Of a stretch of DNA of 64,000 bases, positions 8,540 to 17,482 are shown piece by piece; position 1 is the stretch's first letter, and each line of letters starts with the position of its first letter. Made by a program: the position numbers and the translations under genes. The notes below the pieces were generated by a model. The model was given only the letters and a program-made list of their open reading frames with translations. It made no database searches and had not been told where the DNA came from. Source of the DNA: Agaribacter marinus (GTDB lineage Bacteria; Pseudomonadota; Gammaproteobacteria; Enterobacterales; Alteromonadaceae); the NCBI RefSeq assembly GCF_030160655.1, contig NZ_BSOT01000005.1, positions 1,755,546 to 1,819,545 of the forward strand. The letters run 5' to 3'.

Positions 8540-10056
8540 GATTTGCCATCTTTCATCGCTTCTTGGACTTTATCAACGAAATTGATGATGTGCTCCTTCT
8601 GCTCATCAGACAACTCGCCTTGCTTGCCATCTCTTATTACGGCAACTGCCAACAGCGCGCCAGACGCACTTCCATTTTTGAGTTTCGCCCACGTTTCATA
8701 TAACTTCGCTTTCGCTTTGCTTGTGAATAAACGATTGTCAATTAGGTAGGCTGAATAAATTTCCATCGATGCATTCGTCACAGATACAACGTTATCCACA
8801 TTGAACAGAAGACCATCATGTAATTGAACAGAACGCTTTGACGCTATTGTCCAGCGTTCTTGATTATATAAACGATCTTGATTTCTAACTATTTCACCGT
8901 CTGATGTCGAAAATAACGCCACATAATTGACAACTTCAGTACCATTTAACATATATGACTGTTGATATTTCGCCATTGCCTTGTCGTAATCAGGCTCCCA
9001 AAGCACACGACTTCTGCCATTATGCTTTGTTTGATTCATTTCAAACATATAGGAAGAATAATGCTTCGCGTTGTTTTGCGGTTCATCCAATGAATGAATT
9101 TTTATTAAGCCACTGGCAAAAAACAAAATTAACAACACACATGACGTAGGCCCTAAAGAAGAACCGGAATATGGACTACCCTGCAAAGTACTAGGCTTTG
9201 ATGGAGGATCAGGTAGCTTCGATAATTTTTTAAGTTCTACTTTTCTTATCGCTTCACCAATTAAAAATAAAACGACCAACACAAACGCAAAGAAGAACCA
9301 GCCATAAATAAGATGATCTGCGCCAACCGCATGCTCCATGTCAGATAAATGACCAATCATGATGATGCCGTACACCCTGATGACATTTGCGACGACCGGA
9401 AAGACAATACTTAATGCAACAAATAACAGGCGCGTTTTTAATCGCTTTAAATTCAGGTATGCGTACAAATTTCCTAAAACAATAGATGCAATTAGAAAAC
9501 TAATACCTGAACACGCTTCTGCAACTAAAAATTTACCTTCTGGGATTTCAATATACAGCCCGTTTTTAAATACAGGGACGCCTGACGCTTCCAATAGCAT
9601 CACCGAAAAATCAGCAGCAATCTCTTGAAGATATGGCACCAATTCCTCGCCTACAGGAATACTGAAAAGAATAAAGAAGAGTGGGAACACCATATGCTTC
9701 GCTACGATATTTCCCAATAAGAACCACGTTATGGTAAGGAGCATGGAAAAGGTAGCGACATGCATGAACAGATTGATATCACCAGCATACCCAAACAGAT
9801 ACAATAGTAGTTGCATAAGAATTACAGGTAATAACCACCACTCAATTCTTGCGCAATGCCATGGAATTTCTTTACGCTTTTCCCAAACTAAATAGAGACA
9901 TGCTGGTAAGACAATAAAACAATGATTGAATATTTCTGATATGTACCAGATTTCAATTGCAGTGGTTAACCCTTTCCACGTGAAAACAACCCAGAGGATA
10001 CTAATTAGGGCTGCGAGCACGTATATCCATTTATTACTACCTAATCGTAATGGCAT
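8536..10056 (-). CDS. xrtA: Exosortase A fused to an EpsI-type C-terminal domain
   Basis: 506 residues. Residues 1-270 are a polytopic membrane domain with the transpeptidase-like exosortase triad: Cys182 in AEACSGISF, Arg227 in NVIRVYGI and His248 in GADHLIYGWFFF. Exosortase A recognises C-terminal PEP-CTERM sorting signals and is thought to cleave and transfer those proteins to the cell envelope. After a linker (~residues 275-300) and one more membrane segment, residues ~325-500 form the EpsI (DUF3485) periplasmic domain usual in XrtA. All three catalytic residues are present, so it should be active. No PEP-CTERM protein is visible in this window. Confidence 0.95.
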   Translation of the reverse strand: MPLRLGSNKWIYVLAALISILWVVFTWKGLTTAIEIWYISEIFNHCFIVLPACLYLVWEKRKEIPWHCARIEWWLLPVILMQLLLYLFGYAGDINLFMHVATFSMLLTITWFLLGNIVAKHMVFPLFFILFSIPVGEELVPYLQEIAADFSVMLLEASGVPVFKNGLYIEIPEGKFLVAEACSGISFLIASIVLGNLYAYLNLKRLKTRLLFVALSIVFPVVANVIRVYGIIMIGHLSDMEHAVGADHLIYGWFFFAFVLVVLFLIGEAIRKVELKKLSKLPDPPSKPSTLQGSPYSGSSLGPTSCVLLILFFASGLIKIHSLDEPQNNAKHYSSYMFEMNQTKHNGRSRVLWEPDYDKAMAKYQQSYMLNGTEVVNYVALFSTSDGEIVRNQDRLYNQERWTIASKRSVQLHDGLLFNVDNVVSVTNASMEIYSAYLIDNRLFTSKAKAKLYETWAKLKNGSASGALLAVAVIRDGKQGELSDEQKEHIINFVDKVQEAMKDGKS

Positions 10057-10059
10057 TTT

Positions 10060-10914
10060 TTATTCCCTTAGTAAATCCTCATAAACCTTATTCATGCTTG
10101 ACCACTTGTAATCACGCATCAATTTAACCAGTTTATTCTCCATAGCCCCCAAATTGATATAGTGACGCAACTTCGATTTAAACGGTGCATTGTCAACGCG
10201 AGGCTGCTCTGGATCAATTTCCCAAGGGTGAAAATAGAAATTGTAAGGGTGCTCAATACTATTTACATAACGTTCAATGCGACGCTTTGACAACCAATAT
10301 GGGAACAATCTAAAGTATCCACCACCGCCAATACCCTTGTTTATTCCCTTATGCTGAATCGTCGGAATAGGAATTTCGATAAGACCTTCTTGGCGTTTAT
10401 GTGCAAATCTTGGCCAATGCGGTACGCCATACAAATCATGACTGATAGGATATGTGCTTGAAGAGTATTTGAAGCCAAACTCTACAAGCAATTCAAATAC
10501 ATATTCATTCGACTCATCAATTGAAAAACTAGGCGCCCGATAGCCTTGAATGGCCCGCCCTGTGATATCTTCCAATATAGCCTTACTATCACCAATATCT
10601 GTTCTAACTTGTGCGCGCGACATCGACGTGTTCCGACGATGATTCAATCCATGACTCGCAATTTCATGCCCTTCATTTACGATTCGCTTTACCAATTCAG
10701 GGCAACGTTTTGCAACCCAACCCAATGTAAAAAACGTCGCCTTAACGTCATTCTCATTGAACAAATCAATTAATCGATTGGTATTGTCTGCGACGCGTAA
10801 AGAAATACTATCCCAATCATTTGGTGAGATGACAGATTCGAAGGCAGACACATGAAAGTAGTCTTCAACATCTACTGTCATTGCATGTGTTTTGGTCTTA
10901 CTTGAGTTACTCAA
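10060..10914 (-). CDS. XrtA system polysaccharide deacetylase
   Basis: 284 residues, a NodB-type deacetylase of the exosortase A-associated kind (TIGR03006-like). Visible motifs are MTVDVEDYFHVSAFE (metal-binding aspartates) at the N-terminus, ATFFTLGWVAKR, HEIASHGLNHRRN with the His pair, and GYRAPSFSID; the end has FYFHPWEIDPEQPR. It lacks an obvious signal peptide, as usual for this subgroup, so it may act on lipid-linked precursors in the cytoplasm. It sits three bases from exosortase A and three from the sugar transferase. Confidence 0.93.
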   Translation of the reverse strand: MSNSSKTKTHAMTVDVEDYFHVSAFESVISPNDWDSISLRVADNTNRLIDLFNENDVKATFFTLGWVAKRCPELVKRIVNEGHEIASHGLNHRRNTSMSRAQVRTDIGDSKAILEDITGRAIQGYRAPSFSIDESNEYVFELLVEFGFKYSSSTYPISHDLYGVPHWPRFAHKRQEGLIEIPIPTIQHKGINKGIGGGGYFRLFPYWLSKRRIERYVNSIEHPYNFYFHPWEIDPEQPRVDNAPFKSKLRHYINLGAMENKLVKLMRDYKWSSMNKVYEDLLRE

Positions 10915-10917
10915 AAA

Positions 10918-12327
10918 TTACCGTCCTTTGCCAAATAGTACGATTTCAACTGTTCTCACAAGTATCAATAGATCAAGCAAAAGACTTTGATGTTTTACAT
11001 AGTACAAGTCGAACTTCAGTTTTTCTAGCGAATCCAACACACTCGCGCCATAAGGATAATTCAATTGTGCCCAACCGGCTAAGCCTGGTTTAACATTGTG
11101 TCGTTGTGCATAGTAAGGTACTTCTTTAATAAGCTGCTCGACAAACTGAGGACGTTCCGGTCGCGGACCAATGAACGACATTTCACCTCTAATCACGTTA
11201 AATAATTGAGGAAGTTCGTCAACGCGATATTTACGTATAAAGCCACCAATGGCGGTAACTCTAGAATCGTTTTTAGATGCCCACTTCGCACCATCTTTTT
11301 CAGCATCGGGCCTCATACTTCTAAATTTGAGGATATTAAATGACTTTCCGTCTTTGCCTATTCGCTCTTGTTTATACAACACGGATGTTTTTGTACGGTA
11401 ACCATCATCCACATATATACATATTGCAGTTATCAACATGATTGGCCACGTAACAGATAATATAATTAGAGCAAGCGTGATATTTATCCAAAAATCGGCT
11501 AGCTGCCTGAAGTAGTTTTGAGACTGAAAGCCATTAGAATAAATAACCCAGCTTGGATACATTAAATCAACAGCGATTTGACCTGTTTCCCGCTCCATAA
11601 AATCAAGCAAGTCAGTCACTGTAATCCCTTTTAATCTGGCATCAAACAGCGTCGACACTGGCAATGTACCTCTGCGTTGATCGCTGGCTATAACAATTTC
11701 AGCGACCTCATTGTCAGCTAAAAAACGTTGCAATTCTTCATTTACATCGATATGTAAAAGGGTCTCGTTTTTAATACCGTTTTCGTTATCATCACCCGGC
11801 ATTGGCACAAAGCCGATCAAGTCGAAATTAGCCCTATCGACGTCTCTGCGCATACGCTTTTCTATAACTGACGCCCTAACGCCTACGCCTAGCACAATAA
11901 TTCTTGGCTTACTATAAAACGTGTCTGTCGTATGAATGTGGTAACGGAAAATCACCAACGACAAAATAATCAGCGGCACCGCCGTTGGCGCATATAATGG
12001 GTGAGGAGAAAATTCAGTAAACAAGACCCCTGAAAACATCGCAACGACAAAAAACGATAAAATCGCACTGACAAAAATACGTCGAATAATTCCTCTAAAA
12101 GGCTCTCTTAATTTGGCTTCATATAAACCGACGGATAAATTTATTATTACAACTGAAATGGTAAAAACCATAACATTTGCAAACGTAACAGACGTATTCG
12201 CAAGTTCAATTATATCTAACCACTTCAAACTCAAAGCAGCGAAATAAGCCACATATCCAATAATAGCAGCTTCACTTGCCACTAATTTATATGATCTGCG
12301 ACTAGGAGATTGCTTTGATTTTGTCAT
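10918..12327 (-). CDS. Initiating sugar transferase (EpsB_2/WbaP type, exosortase A-associated)
   Basis: 469 residues. Four N-terminal membrane helices (~15-130), a CoA-binding-like Rossmann segment (IIVLGVGVRASVIEKR, ~145-160), another helix (~275-300), then the bacterial sugar transferase domain: LYKQERIGKDGKSFNILKFR, DELPQLFNVIRGEMSFIGPR and VKPGLAGWAQLNYPYGAS. It transfers the first sugar phosphate to undecaprenyl phosphate and so starts the repeat unit. It is the first gene of the minus-strand operon, with a TATAAT-containing promoter candidate upstream. Confidence 0.93.
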   Translation of the reverse strand: MTKSKQSPSRRSYKLVASEAAIIGYVAYFAALSLKWLDIIELANTSVTFANVMVFTISVVIINLSVGLYEAKLREPFRGIIRRIFVSAILSFFVVAMFSGVLFTEFSPHPLYAPTAVPLIILSLVIFRYHIHTTDTFYSKPRIIVLGVGVRASVIEKRMRRDVDRANFDLIGFVPMPGDDNENGIKNETLLHIDVNEELQRFLADNEVAEIVIASDQRRGTLPVSTLFDARLKGITVTDLLDFMERETGQIAVDLMYPSWVIYSNGFQSQNYFRQLADFWINITLALIILSVTWPIMLITAICIYVDDGYRTKTSVLYKQERIGKDGKSFNILKFRSMRPDAEKDGAKWASKNDSRVTAIGGFIRKYRVDELPQLFNVIRGEMSFIGPRPERPQFVEQLIKEVPYYAQRHNVKPGLAGWAQLNYPYGASVLDSLEKLKFDLYYVKHQSLLLDLLILVRTVEIVLFGKGR

Positions 12328-12413
12328 ATGAAGAAATAAAATCCTTGTATTAATAAGCTACCAAAGTTCTGATAAAACATACGGTTTGACCATCACATCC
12401 AAAACTGTTTTGC

Positions 12414-12441
12414 ATTATAGTGGAATATATCGGTTGGTAAA
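12414..12441 (-). promoter_or_regulatory. Sigma-70 promoter candidate for the minus-strand EPS operon
   Basis: Read on the minus strand: TTTACC (12441-12436), 16-base spacer, TATAAT (12419-12414), about 87 bases before the initiating sugar transferase start. The -10 is perfect and the -35 matches four of six positions. The intergenic region 12328-12569 must also hold the divergent promoter for the exporter operon, which I could not assign confidently. A 6-bp inverted repeat (TCAACT 12495-12500, AGTTGA 12514-12519) lies on that side. Confidence 0.45.
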
Positions 12442-12569
12442 CCCAAGATTTTAATACATTATGGTGAAAATTATTTAGTCATAGTGCATAATCCTCAACT
12501 TAATAGCTGTTAGAGTTGAAAAACTCAGCATCTAATTGTGTTTTCGGGGTACTTATTAAGGAAAATAGC

Positions 12570-13202
12570 ATGAAACCGTTGTCATTATTAGTTTCTATTT
12601 TAAGTGTATTAACAATCAGCACATTTTTGTCTGGTTGTGCAACATCTGAGTTACCTAGCGCTTCATCTCGGGCGTCACTAACAACCGATGTCAATGATTA
12701 CCAATATCTTATTGGTCCGGGCGACCAATTGACCATATTTGTCTGGCGTAACCCTGAAATATCTGGGTCCTTTATCGTCAGGCCTGACGGTAAAGTCACA
12801 ACGTCGTTAGTCGAAGACGTTGAGGTTGCAGGCCGCACTCCCAGTATGCTCGCAAGAGAATTGGAAGAGCAATTATCAACCTATATTAACAACCCAAGAG
12901 TGACCGTTTCTGTGGGTGGTTTTCAGGGTCCCTATAGCGAACAAGTCAGAGTCATCGGTGAAGCGTCTAACCCCAGAGCAATCAACTATACACAATACAT
13001 GACCTTACTGGATTTAATGATTTCTGTCGGTGGCCTTACCGAATTTGCCGACGGCAACGACGCAAAGTTAGTTAGAGTAGTTGATGGTAAACAAGTGACT
13101 TATAACGTTTTTATTGAAGATCTCATAAAAGAAGGCGATATAACTAAGAATGTGGATATGCTTCCGGGTGATATCGTAATTATTCCTGAAGCCTGGTTCT
13201 AA
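12570..13202 (+). CDS. Polysaccharide export lipoprotein, Wza-like (exosortase A-associated)
   Basis: 210 residues. A longer frame starts at 12516, but ATG 12570 has AAGGA seven bases upstream and gives a clean lipoprotein signal peptide ending LSGC. Mature residues include YLIGPGDQLTIFVWRNPEIS (Poly_export domain) followed by a SLBB-like domain (VRVIGEASNPRAINYTQYMT). It forms the outer-membrane or periplasmic export channel for the polymer. It begins the divergent plus-strand operon of the XrtA locus. Confidence 0.92.
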   Translation: MKPLSLLVSILSVLTISTFLSGCATSELPSASSRASLTTDVNDYQYLIGPGDQLTIFVWRNPEISGSFIVRPDGKVTTSLVEDVEVAGRTPSMLARELEEQLSTYINNPRVTVSVGGFQGPYSEQVRVIGEASNPRAINYTQYMTLLDLMISVGGLTEFADGNDAKLVRVVDGKQVTYNVFIEDLIKEGDITKNVDMLPGDIVIIPEAWF

Positions 13203-13223
13203 ATTAGGAATTTATAGAAATTT

Positions 13224-14801
13224 ATGCAGGATTTACAACAAACTATCCAAATAGTGCTCGACTATATACGTGGTATTTGGATAAAGAAGCGTTACTTAAT
13301 TATTTGTTCTTGGCTTGTTTGCCCTATTGGTTTTGTCTACGTCGCTAACATGCCTGATGTATATAAATCAGAAGCGCAAGTATATGTAGACACACGCTCA
13401 ATGCTTGCGCCACTGCTTGCAGGCATATCAATATATACCAACCCTGAACAAGAAGTTCAGATGATGGCGAAAACACTGAAAAGCCGTTCAAATATTGAGG
13501 AAATTGCGAGGGAGTCCGATTTAGATATTACTGTTACAACTGACGCAGACTATGATCGCTTAATAGAGGAGCTTACCCAAGGTATTAGACTGCAGACGAC
13601 CGGTAGAGAAAATATTTATACCATTTGGTATGAGCATCGACGTCCAGAGATGTCTAGAACTGTAGTACAAGAAACATTAGATATATTTGTTGAAGGTTCA
13701 CTTGGTGGTAACCGGCGAGATACAGATAACGCATCTAGATTCTTAGATGAGCAAATAGCGGAATATGAATCAAGGTTGTCAGACGCTGAACAACAAAAAG
13801 CAGATTTTCAGCGGCAACACAGTGACATATTGCCGCTGCAAGGCAGCTTCCATAGTAATTTATCAACCATAAATGAGCAGCTTTCCTCCACAAGGCTTCA
13901 AATGAAAGAAGCCGAACAACAGATTGTATCACTTAAGACGAGACTTACCGGAAAACAAAAAGCATCTGACAGTTTTTCTGTAAGAAGTGATGGCGAAGCG
14001 CCGGTGATAACAACTCGCTTTGATTCAAGAATTTTGGCTCAAGAGGCAAAATTAGATGAACTAAAGTTACGTTTTACACCCAAACACCCCGACGTTATCG
14101 AAACCCAAAACTTACTGGATGCGCTAAAGTCATCTCGTGACAAAGAAATAGAGGCTTATCTAAACCAAGATTCATCTGAAGACGCCCCTGTGTTAAATCA
14201 ATTGAATCAAGAGATAACGCTCGAAATTAGTCGGCTCGAAAGTCAAATTGCGTCATTAAAAGTACGTGAGACCGACTACGTCGCAAAAGTCGAAGACTTG
14301 CAGAATAAAATTGACTTAGTGCCTCAAATAGAAGCAGAAGGTCTGGCAAAAAATAGAAACTACGACATCATAAAAGGGAAATATGAAGAGCTACTTTCCC
14401 GGAAAGAAGCCGCTGATATCAGCGAACGAGCTGCTATCTCCTCTGAAGAGTTACAGTTTAGAATTATTAAACCACCTCTGGTGCCCAATGCACCTACTGG
14501 ACCGAACCGTGTGATATTTTACACTGGTATTCTTTTTGTTGGCTTTGGTTTAGGTATCGCATTGGCCTTTTTAATGTCCCAATTAAACCCAGTGCTAGTT
14601 CGAGGGCATCAGTTAACGTTAATGACTGGATTCCCAGTACTTGGCGCAGTAACACACCTTGAAATAGATAAAATAATCGGACGTAATAGATTGAGATTAT
14701 TGGTGTTTATTGCATCATCAGGAACAATAGTATTTATGTATGGTGTATTAGTTGCTGCTGATGTAATGAATATAAACCTGTTAAGCAAGGTGATGTCATG
14801 A
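13224..14801 (+). CDS. XrtA-associated chain length determinant (Wzz-like)
   Basis: 525 residues. A membrane segment near residues 22-40, a Wzz domain beginning YKSEAQVYVDTRSMLAPLL, a long coiled coil (~170-380), then a GPNR motif (VPNAPTGPNRVIF) before the second membrane segment (~430-450), and a third near 490-510. This is the pattern of TIGR03007-type chain length proteins of exosortase A loci. It controls polymer length in the inner membrane and works with the separate tyrosine kinase encoded next, whose ATG overlaps this stop (ATGA). Confidence 0.93.
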   Translation: MQDLQQTIQIVLDYIRGIWIKKRYLIICSWLVCPIGFVYVANMPDVYKSEAQVYVDTRSMLAPLLAGISIYTNPEQEVQMMAKTLKSRSNIEEIARESDLDITVTTDADYDRLIEELTQGIRLQTTGRENIYTIWYEHRRPEMSRTVVQETLDIFVEGSLGGNRRDTDNASRFLDEQIAEYESRLSDAEQQKADFQRQHSDILPLQGSFHSNLSTINEQLSSTRLQMKEAEQQIVSLKTRLTGKQKASDSFSVRSDGEAPVITTRFDSRILAQEAKLDELKLRFTPKHPDVIETQNLLDALKSSRDKEIEAYLNQDSSEDAPVLNQLNQEITLEISRLESQIASLKVRETDYVAKVEDLQNKIDLVPQIEAEGLAKNRNYDIIKGKYEELLSRKEAADISERAAISSEELQFRIIKPPLVPNAPTGPNRVIFYTGILFVGFGLGIALAFLMSQLNPVLVRGHQLTLMTGFPVLGAVTHLEIDKIIGRNRLRLLVFIASSGTIVFMYGVLVAADVMNINLLSKVMS

Positions 14802-15718
14802 AAAGTACTATAGAAAAAGCGCTTCAGAGGCAACAGCAAGCCAAAAAAAGTGACAATTCTCAAGCTAAAAATACCGAGACGGCGGCGCTTGCACAAGACG
14901 TAAAAAGTGAAATTGCGGATCATGTCGCAGAACCTCAAGCTGGAAAAAGTAGTAGCTTTACACCTGAAGAGAATTTTTTAGAAATTGATCTCGAACGTTT
15001 AGAGTCACTTGGTTTCGTTACTACGTCTGACCCTAGAAGACGAATTAACGAAGAATACAGAGAAATCAAACGAAAGTTGATACAAAATGCGTTTGGTCCA
15101 CTGTCTAAAACGCTATCCAATAGCAATATTATTATGGTAACAAGTGCAAGGCCATCTGAAGGCAAGACGTTTACTGCGGTAAACTTGGCACTTAGCATAG
15201 CAGCAGAACAAGATAAAACAGTTTTGTTAGTAGATGCCGATGTGTTAAAACCCAATGTGCTAAAGACGCTAGATTTACGAGCAAAAAAAGGGTTAATGGA
15301 TTACCTTTTGAGTGATAGCGAACCTCTCAGCCAATATATTTACCGCACAAATGTAGACAAACTCCGCATTATTCCTGCTGGAAGCTCTCATCACCTTTCA
15401 ACAGAACTACTTGCTAGCGCTATAATGCATGAAACCGTAAATGAGTTTTCCACTCGTTACCCTGACAGAATAGTCATTATTGATACGCCGCCTATCATAG
15501 GTATAAATGAGTCAGCAATATTAGCGAGCTTTGCTGGGCAAGCAGTAGTTGTTGTTGAAGAGGGTAAATCAAAACTACCTGATATCGAAAGTTCCGTTGA
15601 ACGTTTAAATCCAGATATGGCCGTAGGTTTTGTTGTCAATAAATCAATCAATATGACCGAAGCTGGCGGTTATTATGGCTACTACTATGGTCATGAACCG
15701 AAACCTGATAAAGAGTAA
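14798..15718 (+). CDS. XrtA-associated tyrosine autokinase
   Basis: 306 residues. BY-kinase with Walker A TSARPSEGKTFTAVNLAL (~residues 113-130), Walker A' VLLVDADVLKPN and Walker B IVIIDTPPI. The C-terminus GGYYGYYYGHEPKPDKE is the tyrosine cluster that is autophosphorylated. This matches the TIGR03018 kinases of exosortase A loci, where the kinase is separate from the membrane chain length protein. Phosphorylation cycles are thought to control polymer assembly. Confidence 0.94.
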   Translation: MKSTIEKALQRQQQAKKSDNSQAKNTETAALAQDVKSEIADHVAEPQAGKSSSFTPEENFLEIDLERLESLGFVTTSDPRRRINEEYREIKRKLIQNAFGPLSKTLSNSNIIMVTSARPSEGKTFTAVNLALSIAAEQDKTVLLVDADVLKPNVLKTLDLRAKKGLMDYLLSDSEPLSQYIYRTNVDKLRIIPAGSSHHLSTELLASAIMHETVNEFSTRYPDRIVIIDTPPIIGINESAILASFAGQAVVVVEEGKSKLPDIESSVERLNPDMAVGFVVNKSINMTEAGGYYGYYYGHEPKPDKE

Positions 15719-15730
15719 TACGGTAAAGCA

Positions 15731-17395
15731 ATGGATGCACTAAACGGAAATAAAAAATATTACTTTACGATTGCCTCTTTTATGTTCGTATTTGGCGCAT
15801 CTGCTGCTGAAATTCATGTGAATGCTGGCGTCGAGAGTGAATACATCAATCAAACCATTGATGACTATACAAACAACTCGCAAATCGATTCTGACAACTT
15901 GATCTTCTCCCCATATTTGTCAGCTATTTACAATGCAAAACGGGTAAACTTCAATCTTAGAGCTGAACACAACCACGTTAGTCGCTCACTTGAAAGCAAT
16001 ACAGTTAAAAATAATTACACTAATTATAGTGGTAGATTTGGACTGAATTTAATTGATAACTTCTTACGGGTAACTGGCGACGCAAATCAAGGATATAGAG
16101 GACTCGCCGCCAATAGCTTTATTGTTGATGACTTTCTGTTAAATGCTGAGAATCTTGCAAAAACAAATTCGTACAGAGGTGCAGTTGAACTTTCGCTTCC
16201 TGCGAAGACGTATTTTGGTATTGACTCCACGCTGTCTTATTCAAATTTCACATCTGACAATCAACAAGGTAGTGACGCATTAGCCTTCGATAACGAAAGA
16301 TACTTAGGGCGGGTAAATTTGTTTAGTGGACGTGACTTTAGGCCCTTCACAATGCAAATTCAGGGGACAAGCTCTGTCACCAAACGTTCAGAGCGTGAAG
16401 ACTTTTTATCTAGTAACGTTGACGCCGATTTTCGTGCACCGTTGTTTACATCAGACCTGATGTTTACCGTTGTACTAAATTACGAAAATAATGAAATCGA
16501 AAACGATTTCAGTGAAATGAGCTCGCTAAGAGAGTTTTATTCTTACGGCGCAGGTTTGACTTGGCAAGTTTCCAGGAACAAACTGCTGCAGCTGACTTGG
16601 AATAATTCCAAAAAGGATGCCAGAGCTGGGGAAGACGATGAAACAGAGAGTTTTCTTGGGGGACGAATTAACTGGCAATTTTCACCAAGAACAGATTTAC
16701 AAGCTCAGTTTACAAAACGCTTTTTTGGCGATGCTGCAAGCGTCTCTTTCAGTCATAACACGCGACATTGGCGCAACAACGTCAGCTACTCAGAAACGGT
16801 AACCACCAGTTCACAATTGCTCCAGAACGACCTTACCAGTTTTTTTGCATGTACCAATGGCAGCACAAGCATAGCGGATTGTGAATTATTGGACTCTCTG
16901 GATCCTGCATCCCTTCCACCTGACGCGATTTTTGTACCCTTCGTTGAAACGAACTTTGAACTAAGTGATAGCGTTATTATTCGTAAAAATGCTCAATATA
17001 CCAGCGCCGTTCAAAGACGTAGAACTAACATTTCGTTTAGCGTTGCGCAAAGTATAGATGAAGATATAGAAAGAAGTTTAGAAACCACAACAGACTCAAT
17101 TCAACTTACATCGTCTATAGGGTTTAGCCCTCGTACAACAATGAGAGCAACCTTAAGGTATGCTGATGTTAACAGAGTTAGGGCTGACGAAGACCTAAAT
17201 TCTAGAATTAATGAATTTAGTCTAAACATTGAAAGGCGCTTTTCAAAAAGTTTATTTGCATCAATTGGCTATAACTATCTAGATAGAAGCGGTGACGCCA
17301 TTGGTAGCATAGGAGGTAACTTTGGCGGAATTGATGGGCCACTTACTGACAATCGAATTACGGCATCAATACGCTACCAGTTGAGTAAACGCTAA
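15731..17395 (+). CDS. XrtA/PEP-CTERM system-associated outer-membrane beta-barrel protein
   Basis: 554 residues with an N-terminal signal peptide (cleavage likely after GASAAE or ASAA, ~residue 26) and a long series of amphipathic strands ending RITASIRYQLSKR, a typical barrel end. This agrees with the TIGR03016 family that sits beside the Wza, Wzz and kinase genes in exosortase A loci. It may be the outer-membrane secretin-like or porin-like part of export. The start is 12 bases after the kinase stop. Confidence 0.85.
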   Translation: MDALNGNKKYYFTIASFMFVFGASAAEIHVNAGVESEYINQTIDDYTNNSQIDSDNLIFSPYLSAIYNAKRVNFNLRAEHNHVSRSLESNTVKNNYTNYSGRFGLNLIDNFLRVTGDANQGYRGLAANSFIVDDFLLNAENLAKTNSYRGAVELSLPAKTYFGIDSTLSYSNFTSDNQQGSDALAFDNERYLGRVNLFSGRDFRPFTMQIQGTSSVTKRSEREDFLSSNVDADFRAPLFTSDLMFTVVLNYENNEIENDFSEMSSLREFYSYGAGLTWQVSRNKLLQLTWNNSKKDARAGEDDETESFLGGRINWQFSPRTDLQAQFTKRFFGDAASVSFSHNTRHWRNNVSYSETVTTSSQLLQNDLTSFFACTNGSTSIADCELLDSLDPASLPPDAIFVPFVETNFELSDSVIIRKNAQYTSAVQRRRTNISFSVAQSIDEDIERSLETTTDSIQLTSSIGFSPRTTMRATLRYADVNRVRADEDLNSRINEFSLNIERRFSKSLFASIGYNYLDRSGDAIGSIGGNFGGIDGPLTDNRITASIRYQLSKR

Positions 17396-17432
17396 CACAT
17401 CAATTAGCTTATTTAGTTGTTAACCGGTTGGC

Positions 17433-17474
17433 GTGTTTATCTCCAATAAATACAGATTTAAAAGAGATAAACAC
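17433..17474. repeat. Perfect 11-bp inverted repeat between convergent genes
   Basis: GTGTTTATCTC (17433-17443) and GAGATAAACAC (17464-17474) are perfect inverted copies around a 20-base AT-rich loop. The repeat lies between the stop of the barrel gene and the stop of the ATPase gene. Neither side has a T-run, so it is not a standard intrinsic terminator; it may be an RNA 3'-end hairpin used by both transcripts or a protein site. Confidence 0.6.
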
Positions 17475-17482
17475 TTCATCGA

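Noticed and set aside
12516-12569. Upstream extension of the Wza-like lipoprotein
   Set aside because: The extension would bury the lipoprotein signal; ATG 12570 has a good ribosome site and a clean lipobox.
17433-17474. The 11-bp inverted repeat as an intrinsic terminator
   Set aside because: No T-run follows in either direction and the loop is 20 bases.
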